Part shown: positions 9,040 to 18,266 of the stretch, piece by piece
How positions within the stretch are numbered: the first letter of the stretch is position 1
How the letters are laid out: every line of letters starts with the position of its first letter
Position numbers and translations under genes: made by a program
Notes under the pieces: model-generated
What the model was told of the DNA's origin: nothing
The model's database searches: none
What the model saw: only the letters and a program-made list of their open reading frames with translations
NCBI RefSeq assembly: GCF_900104215.1
Contig: NZ_FMXO01000014.1
Location: forward strand, 62,001 to 126,000
Length of the DNA: 64,000 bases
Direction: 5' to 3'
Origin: Desulfonatronum thiosulfatophilum
GTDB lineage: Bacteria; Desulfobacterota; Desulfovibrionia; Desulfovibrionales; Desulfonatronaceae

Positions 9040-9878
9040 CCCAGCCCCATGGACAAACCGTCGTCCTCGACCTCGACCAGCACGGCATCCAGAACCTTGT
9101 CCAGGTGGCTCAGGTCCAGTTGCAACAGGGCCAGGGCTTCAGGGTCCAGCCGGGGAACAAGGTCATCGCCGCCGGAGCCCACTTCCAGCACCCGGGCCAA
9201 GTAATCCCCCACATGAACCACGCAGGCCATTTTCGGGTAATGCTGGGCCGTCACGGGCCGGTGATGCCCGGCAATGCCGATTTTCAGATTCAATGGCAGG
9301 TTCCAGTGATCCGCCACCCAGGCATTGACCCTGTCGTGCCCGAAGCCCAACACTTTTTTCTCCGCCTCCAGGTAAAGCAGATCCTCACTGCGCACCAGGG
9401 CATCAATCTCCTCCTTGGCCTGCGGCATCTGCAACGCCACGATGACCTTGCCCAGATCGTGGAGCAGCCCGGCCACGGCGTATTCCTCCGGCTCCTTGAA
9501 TCCGGCCTCCCGGGCCACGGCGTTGCAGGCCATGGCGCATCCCACGCTGTGCTCCCAGAGGCCGAACATGGACTTGGTCATCAATTCAAAGACCGAAGTA
9601 CTGATGATCAGGCCTTTGATCACATTGTAGCCCAGAAGCACCAGGGCATGCTGGATCGTGCTGATCCGCCCGGGAAAACCGTAAATCGGGGAATTGACCA
9701 TTTTCAGAACCTTGGCCGAAAGCACCTGATCCCGCGAGATCAGCTTGGCGATCTGCTGGGATGAAGATTGGGGATCCTCCAGCAGCTTGGAAACCTCTTC
9801 CAGGACCGTGGGCAGGGTCGGGAGATCCTTGACCGCCAGCAGTTGCCCCTTGCGTTCCGTACGGAGATCCTCGGTCAT
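9036..9878 (-). CDS. HDOD-domain signalling protein
   Basis: A 280-residue protein with an HDOD domain, a catalytically inactive HD relative used in signalling and regulation. Typical segments are LPTLPTVLEEVSKLL near residue 18, SRDQVLSAKVLKMVNSP, and a central GLLHDLGKV which retains an HD pair. It sits between the GGDEF protein and a small unknown protein with 4-bp overlaps on both sides, suggesting a three-gene cyclic-di-GMP-related module. Its partner is unknown. Confidence 0.87.
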   Translation of the reverse strand: MTEDLRTERKGQLLAVKDLPTLPTVLEEVSKLLEDPQSSSQQIAKLISRDQVLSAKVLKMVNSPIYGFPGRISTIQHALVLLGYNVIKGLIISTSVFELMTKSMFGLWEHSVGCAMACNAVAREAGFKEPEEYAVAGLLHDLGKVIVALQMPQAKEEIDALVRSEDLLYLEAEKKVLGFGHDRVNAWVADHWNLPLNLKIGIAGHHRPVTAQHYPKMACVVHVGDYLARVLEVGSGGDDLVPRLDPEALALLQLDLSHLDKVLDAVLVEVEDDGLSMGLG

Positions 9879-10243
9879 ACGCCCTCTCCAGGCGAAACCT
9901 GTCCGCCCTTTTCGCCTCCCGCCAAGGCGCTTGCGGCCTTGAGCAGGAAATAGTTTTTCAGGTGCTCTTTATTCTTCTGCATCCAGGGATCATCCGCATG
10001 TTTCCGGAAGAGACGGTCCAGTCTTCCGGCCCGGATACTGTACGGGTTCTCCCCCCCCCCGGAGCCAAGATCCACCGGGTTGCCCTGCACAGTGACCATG
10101 GCGATTTCCATGCGTTCCAGACGTTCCAGCAGAGAACCGGTAAGCTCCGTATTCTCGGCCACCAGCACCAGGCCGTTGTCCCGCAGAATGGGCTTGGCCA
10201 GGGTCATGCCCTCACGAGCAAGATTCAAAGGGATTTTCTGCAT
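9875..10243 (-). CDS. Conserved hypothetical protein, first gene of the GGDEF/HDOD cluster
   Basis: A 122-residue soluble protein without signal peptide. Its first 50 residues (LAREGMTLAKPILRDNGLVL, then a leucine-rich ELTGSLLERLERMEI) resemble the short N-terminal module that precedes HD-GYP domains in other proteins; this is my reading, not a database match. The rest is charged and ends in Gly-rich residues. Its stop overlaps the HDOD start by 4 bp, so a role in the same signalling module is likely. Confidence 0.75.
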   Translation of the reverse strand: MQKIPLNLAREGMTLAKPILRDNGLVLVAENTELTGSLLERLERMEIAMVTVQGNPVDLGSGGGENPYSIRAGRLDRLFRKHADDPWMQKNKEHLKNYFLLKAASALAGGEKGGQVSPGEGV

Positions 10244-10551
10244 ATTTTTCCAGTATCAGCGGGTTGGAACCGGTCCGAGTGAAGTATTTCAGCAAAAAGA
10301 CGTGGAACAAGTAACGACACAGCACAGTCCCTGTGCTGCCTCCAATCTTGCGTCCAATGGAAGCGAACATCCAGTGCAGGCTCAGGGTCGCAATCGAAAT
10401 CGAAAAGAAAAAACAGATGGATCATGAAACTATTACGATTTCGATATCGATTGCGATTGCGATTACGATTACGATTACGATTACGATTACGATTACGATT
10501 ATGGCAACAATGCCAAGGTGAACCAATCTTAACTTTGAACGCAAAGTGGAA
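10244..10551. other. Intergenic region with hexanucleotide repeat
   Basis: About 308 bp between the GGDEF/HDOD cluster start and the dprA stop. The first 140 bp should hold the promoter of the cluster, though no convincing boxes were seen. The rest is the repeat element described separately. Confidence 0.6.
10388..10501. repeat. Hexanucleotide repeat with inverted arms (copy 1)
   Basis: A short left arm (10388-10406, CGAAAT/CGCAAT-type hexamers) is separated by about 26 bp from a longer right arm. The right arm ends with two CGATTG and seven CGATTA units (10448-10501). The left arm is the inverse complement of the start of the right arm (CGATTTCGATATCGATTGCG), so the DNA or RNA could fold back. 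A related element is at 47627-47758. Confidence 0.9.
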
Positions 10552-11715
10552 TTAATCGCTCAGTGAATAGTACATCCCGGGATGTTGCGTGACAAAGGAT
10601 TCCATTTCCAGAAGCAGAAGTTTGCGGCTGATTTCCGCAGGATCCCTGTCCAGAAAATTGCACAAGGCATCAATATGCACCTTGCCCTGTTCTTCCAGTA
10701 ACGCGACCAGGGCCAGTTCGTCCTTGCCGAGTTCGGTCCGGCGGTCGGTCCGGGATGGGCGGCAGTCCGGCGGCACGGCGTTTATTGGAGAAGAGACGGC
10801 TGGGGAGAGATCGGACATTCCTTCGGCTGCGAGCAGAGCTCGAAGCTCCACAAGAATATCTTCCGCTGTCCGGACCAGGGTGGCGCCCTGGCGAATCAAA
10901 TGATGGCATCCATTGTAGCTTTCCAGGTTCACCGGCCCGGGCAGGGCAAAAACCTCCCGTCCCTGTTCCAAGGCGGTCGTCGCCGTGATCAGACTCCCGC
11001 TGCGCACCGCGGCCTCGATCACCAGCACGCCCAGCGACAGTCCGCTGATAATCCGATTACGATGTGGAAAATTGGCGGCATCGGGCTTGGTTCCCGGCGC
11101 GAACTCGCTCACGATCAGTCCCTGGCGGCTCAAGCGCAGCCATAAATCCCTGTTGGCGGCGGGGTACAGAAGATCCAGGCCGGTGCCGAGCACGGCAATG
11201 CTTGAACCGATTCCTTCCAGAGCCGAGTCATGCGCCTGGCGGTCGATTCCCGCTGCAAAGCCGGATACAACGCAAAGTCCGGCCCGGCTGACGTCCCTGC
11301 AGATCGTGCCGGCCGCGGTCAGTCCATACCGGGAACATTTCCGCGACCCGACCACGGCCAGAGCCGGAGACCGAAGCAGTCCCCTGTCCCCAAGGACATA
11401 GAGCAGGGCCGGCGGATCCGGAATCCGGCGCAGGACTTCCGGATAGTCCAAATCCGACCAGAGCAGTACGTCCATGTCCCGCTTCAAGGCCGCCCCGCTC
11501 TCCAATTCCGTAGAATTTTGCCATGATTTGGCCTGAAAATCCCGGAGCTGGGCCTTGTTCACCAGGCCAAGCTCCAGCCACTGACCGGCATGCTCCACGG
11601 CGACATCAGCCCTGCCGTAATGCGTCAAAATCTTCTTCCAGGTTCGCGGCCCCACTCCCAGAGTGTTGCGCAGGGCCAGACTGGCCAGATATTCGTCTTT
11701 TCGATCCGTCTGCAT
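10552..11715 (-). CDS. dprA: DNA-processing protein DprA
   Basis: Loads RecA onto incoming single-stranded DNA during transformation, by family. A helix-hairpin-helix-like N-terminus (LRNTLGVGPRTWKKIL) precedes the Rossmann-like DprA domain with VVGSRKCSRYG, FAAGIDRQAH, LGTGLDLLYP and PLASNR-like FPHRNRIISGLS. A winged-helix C-terminus ends at residue 387. I chose the ATG at 11715, 10 bp after the stop of the CpoB-like gene; the frame extends further upstream only by overlapping that gene. No other competence gene is in the window. Confidence 0.93.
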   Translation of the reverse strand: MQTDRKDEYLASLALRNTLGVGPRTWKKILTHYGRADVAVEHAGQWLELGLVNKAQLRDFQAKSWQNSTELESGAALKRDMDVLLWSDLDYPEVLRRIPDPPALLYVLGDRGLLRSPALAVVGSRKCSRYGLTAAGTICRDVSRAGLCVVSGFAAGIDRQAHDSALEGIGSSIAVLGTGLDLLYPAANRDLWLRLSRQGLIVSEFAPGTKPDAANFPHRNRIISGLSLGVLVIEAAVRSGSLITATTALEQGREVFALPGPVNLESYNGCHHLIRQGATLVRTAEDILVELRALLAAEGMSDLSPAVSSPINAVPPDCRPSRTDRRTELGKDELALVALLEEQGKVHIDALCNFLDRDPAEISRKLLLLEMESFVTQHPGMYYSLSD

Positions 11716-11725
11716 CTGGCGGTAA

Positions 11726-12529
11726 TCAGGGCATGAACGCGGGCATTCGAGAAAGACGTTCCCGGGCCAGAGCCGCTGCCGGGGCGTTGGGATAGTCCTC
11801 AAGCACGATCTGGAGATGAAACCGGGCATTGGGGATGTCTTCCAGCTGCTCATAGGCGTATCCGGCTTTCAACAGAGCGTCCGGAGCCTTGGCATGTTTG
11901 GGAAACCGCCTGCTCAACTCCTTGAAGACGAATATGGACTGAGCGAACTGCTTCTGGGCGTAGAGCGTTTCCGCATGCCAGTAGAGAGCGTTAGGCAGCA
12001 GGGGATGGTTGGGGAAGCGTTCCTGAAAGGCAAAAAAGTCAGCGCGGGCCCGGGCATATCGGGCATCGAAATATTTGGCCAGGGCCTGATCGTAGAGAGC
12101 CTTGGCCTCTTCCCGCGACCCCGCGTCGGGTTTGGGAGCAGGTTCGGTCCCTGTTTTCGAAACCGGCGGCGGAATCAGGGCTGGAGGTGTTTTTGGCGCC
12201 ACAAGCGCATCTTTGTCGCCGGAGGATGAAGGTTCCACGTCGGGATCACGTGCTCTTTCGCCGTCGCCCACATGCCGCGGCATGCTGTCCGGTCGCCCTT
12301 CCCCCAAAAAATCCTGGAGAAAGCGCTCCTGCTGCAGAAGCGACATCTCCATGGACTCCAGCCGCTCCCGAAATTCCGCGGCCTGACGATCCTGGCGATC
12401 GCGCATTTCCACCAAGGCATATTCCAGATTGCCCATCCGGCCCTGCTGGGAGGGAGACGAAGCGCAGCCGCTCAGCCCAAGCCCGGACAACCACAGGAAG
12501 ATGCCAATCCGCATGAACATCGGTTTCAT
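11726..12529 (-). CDS. CpoB/YbgF-like TPR lipoprotein
   Basis: A 267-residue predicted lipoprotein: a hydrophobic signal ends in the lipobox LSGC at residues 19-22. It is followed by a coiled-coil stretch rich in Glu, Arg and Gln (about 35-75), a Pro-rich linker, and tandem TPR-like repeats from about 140 to the end (EAKALYDQALAKYFDARYARA). This is the architecture of YbgF/CpoB, which works with Tol-Pal in envelope constriction. No tol or pal gene is adjacent; it lies between rlmH and dprA. Confidence 0.82.
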   Translation of the reverse strand: MKPMFMRIGIFLWLSGLGLSGCASSPSQQGRMGNLEYALVEMRDRQDRQAAEFRERLESMEMSLLQQERFLQDFLGEGRPDSMPRHVGDGERARDPDVEPSSSGDKDALVAPKTPPALIPPPVSKTGTEPAPKPDAGSREEAKALYDQALAKYFDARYARARADFFAFQERFPNHPLLPNALYWHAETLYAQKQFAQSIFVFKELSRRFPKHAKAPDALLKAGYAYEQLEDIPNARFHLQIVLEDYPNAPAAALARERLSRMPAFMP

Positions 12530-12625
12530 TCTCTCTCCTTGCAGTTCATCCGATTACACCTGACCATGCCGCGGAGCAACCTTCGCGAGACGCCGCGAAC
12601 TGTTCACACGGCAAGCTGAAATCGA

Positions 12626-13093
12626 TCAATGGTGGTATCCCGTGCCGCGCAAAATCGTCATGGCTCTGTAGATCTGCTCAAACAGCACAACACGGGCCAG
12701 TTCGTGCGGCAGCGTCATCGTTCCCAGGCTGATCAGCCTGTCGCTGCGGTCCAGGACAGGCGGGGAAAGGCCATACGCACCGCCGATCACGAAACATGGT
12801 CTGCGTACGGGATCTTCCAGCCATTGGGCCATGGCCGCGGAAAAACCCTCGGATGAATAGGCATGGCCCCGAACATCCAGACCCAACAAAAGATCCTTCG
12901 GTCCAAGTCCGACCAGCAGGGCGCGGCCTTCAAACTCGTTTCTCGCTTCCGGAGAAAGATGACCGGGGGCATCCTTGACCACCGACTGGTCCAGACGCGT
13001 GAATCGACTGATCAGTTTGACATAATGTTCGGCGGCCGCCACCCAATGCGGAGTTTTCAGCCTGCCCACGGCCAGACAACAAATTGATTTCAT
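12626..13093 (-). CDS. rlmH: 23S rRNA pseudouridine-1915 N3-methyltransferase
   Basis: SPOUT-class methyltransferase modifying Psi1915 in helix 69 of 23S rRNA. At 155 residues it has the family length and the SAM-binding knot (FVIGGAYGLSPPVLDRSD) plus the C-terminal signature LPHELARVVLFEQIYRA...GTGYHH. It is followed downstream by the CpoB-like gene 96 bp away. Confidence 0.96.
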   Translation of the reverse strand: MKSICCLAVGRLKTPHWVAAAEHYVKLISRFTRLDQSVVKDAPGHLSPEARNEFEGRALLVGLGPKDLLLGLDVRGHAYSSEGFSAAMAQWLEDPVRRPCFVIGGAYGLSPPVLDRSDRLISLGTMTLPHELARVVLFEQIYRAMTILRGTGYHH

Positions 13094-13145
13094 GGAGATC
13101 TATAACAGGCATGAGGAAACCGGGGAGGATTGCCCTCGGCCAGCC

Positions 13146-15293
13146 TCAAATAAGGTCCAGAGCTTCCCCAGTCAGTCGCGCGACGTCGTCAAGATCCGAG
13201 CAAAGAGTGACGCCGGCTGTCTGGAGCCGGTCCAGTTTGGCCTGGATTCCGCCGCCGCCCTTTTCCAGGATGGCCCCGGCGTGGCCGAGCCGCTTGCCCT
13301 CAGGGGCGGTGCGTCCGGCGATGAACGCCAGGATCGGACCGGTCCAGCCTTGGGCGCGGAGGTGTTCAGCCGTCTCTTCCTCGGCCCGGCCGCCGATTTC
13401 GCCCAGGATCAGCAACGCCTTCGTGCGCGGGTCCGCAACCACGAGTTCAGCGCAGGCCTTCAGTCCCAGGCCGACATACGGATCGCCGCCAACGCCGATG
13501 CAGACGGACTGGCCGATCCCCGCGGCTCCCAGGCGATGGACGGCTTCATAGGTCAAGGTGCCGCTCCGGGAAAGAACCGCCACCGGCCCGGGGGAAAAAA
13601 TCCCTCCCGGCATGATCCCGATTTTTATTTCACCCGGTACGATCAGTCCTGGAGTGTTCGGGCCGATCAGCCTGCTGTTCGACCCTTTGAGCTGCTCTAG
13701 AACCGTGAGCATCTCCATCTGGGGGATGCCTTCGGTGATGCAGATGATCCAGGGCACGTTGGCCTGGGCCGCTTCAAGAACCGCATCCGCGGCCACGGAG
13801 GCCGGCACGAAAATGATGCTCGCATCGATGTGGTGGCGCGCCGCGGCCTGGGCGACACTGGAATAGACCGGCAGCCCGAGAACGTTCTCGCCCTCCTTGA
13901 ACGGCGTCACCCCAGCCACGATCTGCACGCCGTATTCACGCATCAACTCGGCATGACGCCGGCCTTCGCGACCGGTCAGGCCCTGGACCAGAACCTGGGA
14001 CGTCCGATCCAGCCCGAAAGGTTGCGCGACCAGCGATCCTGCTCGCGGGGATCGGTTCGCCCCGGAGGATTTTTTGCTCACCGAATCAGCACCTGGAGCA
14101 GAAGAACGCGGTAATTTTCCGGACGGCGTGGAGTCCGCTTGCAGGATATCCCGCAAGATATCCAGAGCCTGATTCAGGTCATCGGCAAGATGCAGGGTCT
14201 TTCCTGGCACATCCGACAGCAAGGAACGGCCGGCGTCCGCTCCATGGCCCGAAAATCGAACCACCAGCGGTTTTACCGGAGCCTGACCGCCAAGAGCAGT
14301 CATCAGGGCCATGGCCACCTTCTCGCAGGAAAGTATCCCTCCAAACAGGTTGATCAGCACGGCTTCCACTTGGGGATCGCCCAGCAGGATATTCATGGCC
14401 TCATCCATGGCCTGCTGCCCTGCTCCACCGCCAAGATCAAGGAAATTCGCCGGCTGCAGGCCGGAATGATTCAGCAGGTCCATGGTGGCCATGGCCAGTC
14501 CCGCGCCATTGACCATCAGCCCGACCCGGCCCTCGAAGCGATGGTAGCTCAACCCCGCGGCCTTGGCCCGGTTCTCCTGGTCGCTGAAGTAGACTTCACG
14601 GGCGAAACGTTTCACTTCCGGACGCAGGTCCGCGAAGTTGTCGTCCACTTCGATCTTGCCGTCCAGGGCCAGCCACTTGTCTTCCCGGGTCAGCACCAGG
14701 GGATTGATCTCCGCCAGAAGCAGGCCATTGTTCGTGAAGCAGTCCCACAGATTTTTCAGGAGGGAATGGAAGTCGGGCCAGAGTGACTTGTCCAAGCCGA
14801 GATGAAAAAAGGCCGCTCGGACTTGATGTGCGCCCAGGCCGGCCAAAGCATTGAGCCGCTGCACCAGAAGATTTTCCGGATCCTCGGCTCCGATGGTTTC
14901 CACCTCAACTCCGCCTTGGCGGCCGATCGTGAGCACGGGGCAGCCCCATTCTCGCTGCAGGCTCAGACTGAGATAGAACTCCCGTGCGATGGTTGCCCGG
15001 TGCTCGAGCCGCAAAAAGGGCGCGGGCCGAGCATTGACCTCCAGTTCGAAAAGCCTTTGGGCGGCAGTAGGCAACTCTTCCGGAGAATCCAGGGCAACCA
15101 CCCCGCCCTGTTTGCCCCGCCCTCCGGCGAGCACCTGGATTTTCAACATCCACGGCAAAGGTACTGAAAAGTTCTCGGCAGACATATCCGCCGCCGGATT
15201 TACCATCAAGTCCCGTTGAAGCAGAATCCCTTGAGGCGTGGCGATTCCGGACTCCTGAAACAAGGTCTTGCTGTCATGTTCGTTCAGTTGCAT
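13146..15293 (-). CDS. Succinyl-CoA-synthetase-type ligase, beta and alpha subunits fused
   Basis: A 715-residue fusion. Residues 1 to about 390 match the ATP-grasp and C-terminal domains of succinyl-CoA synthetase beta. A Ser/Gly/Ala-rich linker (about 390-425) leads to an alpha-type half with CoA-binding domain (LVQGLTGREGRRHAELM) and the ligase domain with phosphorylated His671 (GKRLGHAG). ADP-forming acetyl-CoA synthetases have the reverse alpha-beta order, so a succinyl-CoA or related acyl-CoA ligase is more likely. It would make ATP from acyl-CoA in the cytoplasm. Confidence 0.87.
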   Translation of the reverse strand: MQLNEHDSKTLFQESGIATPQGILLQRDLMVNPAADMSAENFSVPLPWMLKIQVLAGGRGKQGGVVALDSPEELPTAAQRLFELEVNARPAPFLRLEHRATIAREFYLSLSLQREWGCPVLTIGRQGGVEVETIGAEDPENLLVQRLNALAGLGAHQVRAAFFHLGLDKSLWPDFHSLLKNLWDCFTNNGLLLAEINPLVLTREDKWLALDGKIEVDDNFADLRPEVKRFAREVYFSDQENRAKAAGLSYHRFEGRVGLMVNGAGLAMATMDLLNHSGLQPANFLDLGGGAGQQAMDEAMNILLGDPQVEAVLINLFGGILSCEKVAMALMTALGGQAPVKPLVVRFSGHGADAGRSLLSDVPGKTLHLADDLNQALDILRDILQADSTPSGKLPRSSAPGADSVSKKSSGANRSPRAGSLVAQPFGLDRTSQVLVQGLTGREGRRHAELMREYGVQIVAGVTPFKEGENVLGLPVYSSVAQAAARHHIDASIIFVPASVAADAVLEAAQANVPWIICITEGIPQMEMLTVLEQLKGSNSRLIGPNTPGLIVPGEIKIGIMPGGIFSPGPVAVLSRSGTLTYEAVHRLGAAGIGQSVCIGVGGDPYVGLGLKACAELVVADPRTKALLILGEIGGRAEEETAEHLRAQGWTGPILAFIAGRTAPEGKRLGHAGAILEKGGGGIQAKLDRLQTAGVTLCSDLDDVARLTGEALDLI

Positions 15294-15402
15294 GGATGCT
15301 CCGCTAAAACAAAGCCGTACAGGTTGTCAAAGGCATGCCAATAAGGGTAGGGATCAATGCTTCTTGCAGTAGACGATCCCTTAAGCATTCAACAGCGCAT
15401 CA

Positions 15403-15975
15403 ATGAACATCATTCGCCGATTTTACCTGTGTTGCATTATTATTCTGTTCACCCTCATGCATTCCTTTCCAGCCATGGGGGCATCGATGCTGGCATTGGA
15501 CAACCTGGTACTGGACAGCCATGCCGACAGGATACACCTCCGTTTCGGGATTCGCCTTGAAGATCCGGAGCCGGTCAAGGCGGTGCTGCAGGAGGGGGTC
15601 GACCTCTGGCTTAAGGGAACGGCAAGCCTGGTATCCAAACGGCTCTTTCTTCCCAACAGAACCCTATATCAACAATCGGTTGAACATGTTCTGGAATGGA
15701 ATCCACTGACCCAGGATTTTGAGTTGACGCTGCCCCAGAAGGAACATTTGGTCAAGTCCAAAAACCTCAAAGAGTTGACCTCCAGTCACTGGCGGGAGAT
15801 CAGCCTTGAAATGGGGGACTGGTCTCAGCTTTCTTCCGGTCAGACATATCATGTGGAACTGGAAATCAACTTTGACAGACGTGACATTCCTGTCTGGATG
15901 CGGCGCGTTCTTTTCTTTTGGTCCTGGGAAGTCATGGCCCCGATCCGGTATGAACTCGAGTTTACGGCTCCCTAG
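15403..15975 (+). CDS. DUF4390 exported protein
   Basis: A 190-residue protein with an N-terminal signal segment (about residues 8-26, ending FPAMGA). The body has features of DUF4390, a family found next to NtrY-like kinases: VDLWLKGTASL, a beta-rich centre and the C-terminal segment VPVWMRR-like IPVWMRRVLFFWSWEVMAP. It lies 89 bp before the kinase gene and probably shares its transcript. Function is not known; its place suggests an envelope partner of the kinase. Confidence 0.85.
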   Translation: MNIIRRFYLCCIIILFTLMHSFPAMGASMLALDNLVLDSHADRIHLRFGIRLEDPEPVKAVLQEGVDLWLKGTASLVSKRLFLPNRTLYQQSVEHVLEWNPLTQDFELTLPQKEHLVKSKNLKELTSSHWREISLEMGDWSQLSSGQTYHVELEINFDRRDIPVWMRRVLFFWSWEVMAPIRYELEFTAP

Positions 15976-16064
15976 ACTCAGCATTTCCTTGATGAAGAGT
16001 GGACAACACCCACCGCATCCCATGTCACACTTCACAACTTGCCAGCCTCGCTTCGTGCTTCCCA

Positions 16065-18266
16065 ATGCCTGAAAAACCGCCTCCAGCTGAGCCGATCAGG
16101 GTCAGCGTTCCGGACAGCAACCAGCGTAAACGCCAACAGCGGGAATTGTATCTCGCCCTCTTCGGCTTTATCGCCGTTGTAGTCCTGGCCTGGGTGCAGC
16201 TCAATTTTCTGCAGGTTGATTCCTACGTCTTTTTTGCCCTCTACAACCTGAATTTTATTTTGCTTCTGGTCGTCCTGTTACTGGTGGCCAGAAACGTCGT
16301 CAAACTCGTTCTGGAGCGCAGACGGAAAGTCATCGGCGTTCGCTTGCGGACCAGGCTGGTCCTGGCCTTCGTGTCGTTGTCTCTCGTTCCCACGGTTTTG
16401 CTGTTCGTAATTTCGCTGATCTTCGTCAGGACTTCCGTGGACTATTGGTTTCAGGGCCAAGTGGAAAAATCTCTGGAGCAGGCCCTGAATGTCGGCCAAT
16501 CCTTCTATTCATCGGCCCAGGATCGCCTGGAACAACGCGGCTCCTTCCTTCTGTACCAGATTCGCGACCGCCAAATGGCCTGGGGCGGGCGGAACATGAA
16601 CGCGTTTCTGGACGAAAAGCGCCTGGAATACAACCTGGGGCTGGTGGGGGTGCTTTCGACGCAGCTTCGGGAACAGAACTGGAATGCGGACGAGGACTGG
16701 GCCAAGGTCTGGCCGGAATTGCGCTCTGAGATGAACCTGGAATCCCTGCTTGAAAATCCGCGCATCCTCTCAGCCATCCATCCAGGCCCGGAATTCGACC
16801 TGGTCGTGGGAATTTTGCCCGTGGACGACGGACGCACAGGATATCTGGTCCTCGGCGACAGCCTGGGTGAAGGCCTGCTTTTCAAGTTGCGCCAGATCGT
16901 GCGCGGCGTGGACGAATACAAGAAGCTGCAAACCTTGAAATATCCCCTGAAGGTGACCCTCTACCTGGTTCTGGGGCTGATCACGCTGTTGATCATCCTG
17001 GCCGCGATCTGGTTCGGATTCCGTCTGGCCAAGGAACTCTCGGCCCCGGTCCACGCTCTGGCCCTGGGCACCCAGCGCATCTCCGAAGGGGACCTGGCCT
17101 TTCGACTTCACGACGACGCCAAGGACGAGCTGGGCATGCTGGTTCAGTCCTTCAACCACATGGTCCAGGATCTGGAAGCCAACCGGGCCAAACTGACCAA
17201 AGCCAACTTACGCCTGGAAGAGCAAAATCAGGAACTGGAGACCAGAGGGCGCTACATGGAGGCCGTGCTGGACAACATCACCTCGGGGGTTGTTTCCATC
17301 GGAGCGGACGGCCGCGTGACTACTGTGAACAAGGCCGCCGAGGCCATCTTGAATTTCGATTCCCGACAGATCCTGGGAAAAACGCCTAATCAGTTCCTGC
17401 ACCAGGACTACCTGGTCATGCTCCAGGGCGTGGCCAAGCATCTGCAGACCCATCCCCAGGCGAAATGGCAACGGCAATTGGACTTGCGCGTGGACAAGCG
17501 GGAAATCAAGCTTCTGGTGAACATTGTTCATCTCCAGGATCAAGGCGGGATCATCGCGGTTTTTGAGGACGTCACGGAGCTGGAGAAAATGCATCGTCTT
17601 GCAGCCTGGAAGGACGTGGCCCGGCGCATTGCCCATGAAATCAAGAACCCGCTCACGCCCATCAAACTTTCCGCCCAGCGGCTGGAGCGCAAATTCAGCT
17701 CCCAGGTGGACGACCGGACGGTCTTCAGCCAGTGCACCAGGATCATCACCCGCCAGGTGGAACATCTGCAGCGCATGGTTCAGGAGTTTTCCTCCTTTGC
17801 CAAGCTTCCCGAGGTTCGCCTCGCCGAGGGCGAACTGGAGCCGGACCTTGAAGAAATCGTGGACATGTTCCGGACCAGCCACGTGGGCATCCAGTGGCAT
17901 CTGGAAATAGCAACTCCCATTCCGCCGCTTAAATTCGACCCGGAAGCTTTGCGCCGGGTATGGATCAACCTGATGACCAACGCCGTGGAAGCCCTGGATG
18001 AACAGCCGCATCCGGAGGTGGTCATCCAGGCTGCGTATCTCCCTGAAAACCAGACCGTGGTCGTGAAATTTGCCGACAACGGATTGGGGTTGAATCAGGT
18101 GGAGGACATCCAAAGCATCTTCGAACCATATTTTTCCCGCAAAAAAGGCGGCACCGGACTGGGACTGACCATTGCCAAATCCATTGTCGGTGAACATCGC
18201 GGCACTATTCTGGTCCGTAAGAATAAACCGGTTGGATGTGTTTTCGAGGTGGTTTTGCCGGCTTAG
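16065..18266 (+). CDS. NtrY-like membrane sensor histidine kinase
   Basis: About 733 residues with two N-terminal transmembrane segments, a further membrane pass before a HAMP domain (LALGTQRISEGDLAFRL), a PAS domain (EAVLDNITSGVVSIGADGRV), the HisKA H-box RRIAHEIKNPLTP, the N-box WINLMTNAVEALDE and G-boxes DNGLGL and GGTGLGLTIAKS. This is the NtrY layout, a nitrogen- or envelope-related sensor. The start is uncertain: ATG 16065 has no clear ribosome site and GTG 15999 is an alternative. No response regulator gene is adjacent. Confidence 0.9.
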   Translation: MPEKPPPAEPIRVSVPDSNQRKRQQRELYLALFGFIAVVVLAWVQLNFLQVDSYVFFALYNLNFILLLVVLLLVARNVVKLVLERRRKVIGVRLRTRLVLAFVSLSLVPTVLLFVISLIFVRTSVDYWFQGQVEKSLEQALNVGQSFYSSAQDRLEQRGSFLLYQIRDRQMAWGGRNMNAFLDEKRLEYNLGLVGVLSTQLREQNWNADEDWAKVWPELRSEMNLESLLENPRILSAIHPGPEFDLVVGILPVDDGRTGYLVLGDSLGEGLLFKLRQIVRGVDEYKKLQTLKYPLKVTLYLVLGLITLLIILAAIWFGFRLAKELSAPVHALALGTQRISEGDLAFRLHDDAKDELGMLVQSFNHMVQDLEANRAKLTKANLRLEEQNQELETRGRYMEAVLDNITSGVVSIGADGRVTTVNKAAEAILNFDSRQILGKTPNQFLHQDYLVMLQGVAKHLQTHPQAKWQRQLDLRVDKREIKLLVNIVHLQDQGGIIAVFEDVTELEKMHRLAAWKDVARRIAHEIKNPLTPIKLSAQRLERKFSSQVDDRTVFSQCTRIITRQVEHLQRMVQEFSSFAKLPEVRLAEGELEPDLEEIVDMFRTSHVGIQWHLEIATPIPPLKFDPEALRRVWINLMTNAVEALDEQPHPEVVIQAAYLPENQTVVVKFADNGLGLNQVEDIQSIFEPYFSRKKGGTGLGLTIAKSIVGEHRGTILVRKNKPVGCVFEVVLPA

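Noticed and set aside
10388-10501. CRISPR array
   Set aside because: The repeat unit is 6 bp in uninterrupted tandem without unique spacers, and no cas gene is present.
10333-10521. Peptide with alternating Thr-Ile and Ala-Ile residues
   Set aside because: Translation of the hexanucleotide repeat; no ribosome site and the frame does not continue into a domain. The same applies at 47699-47760.
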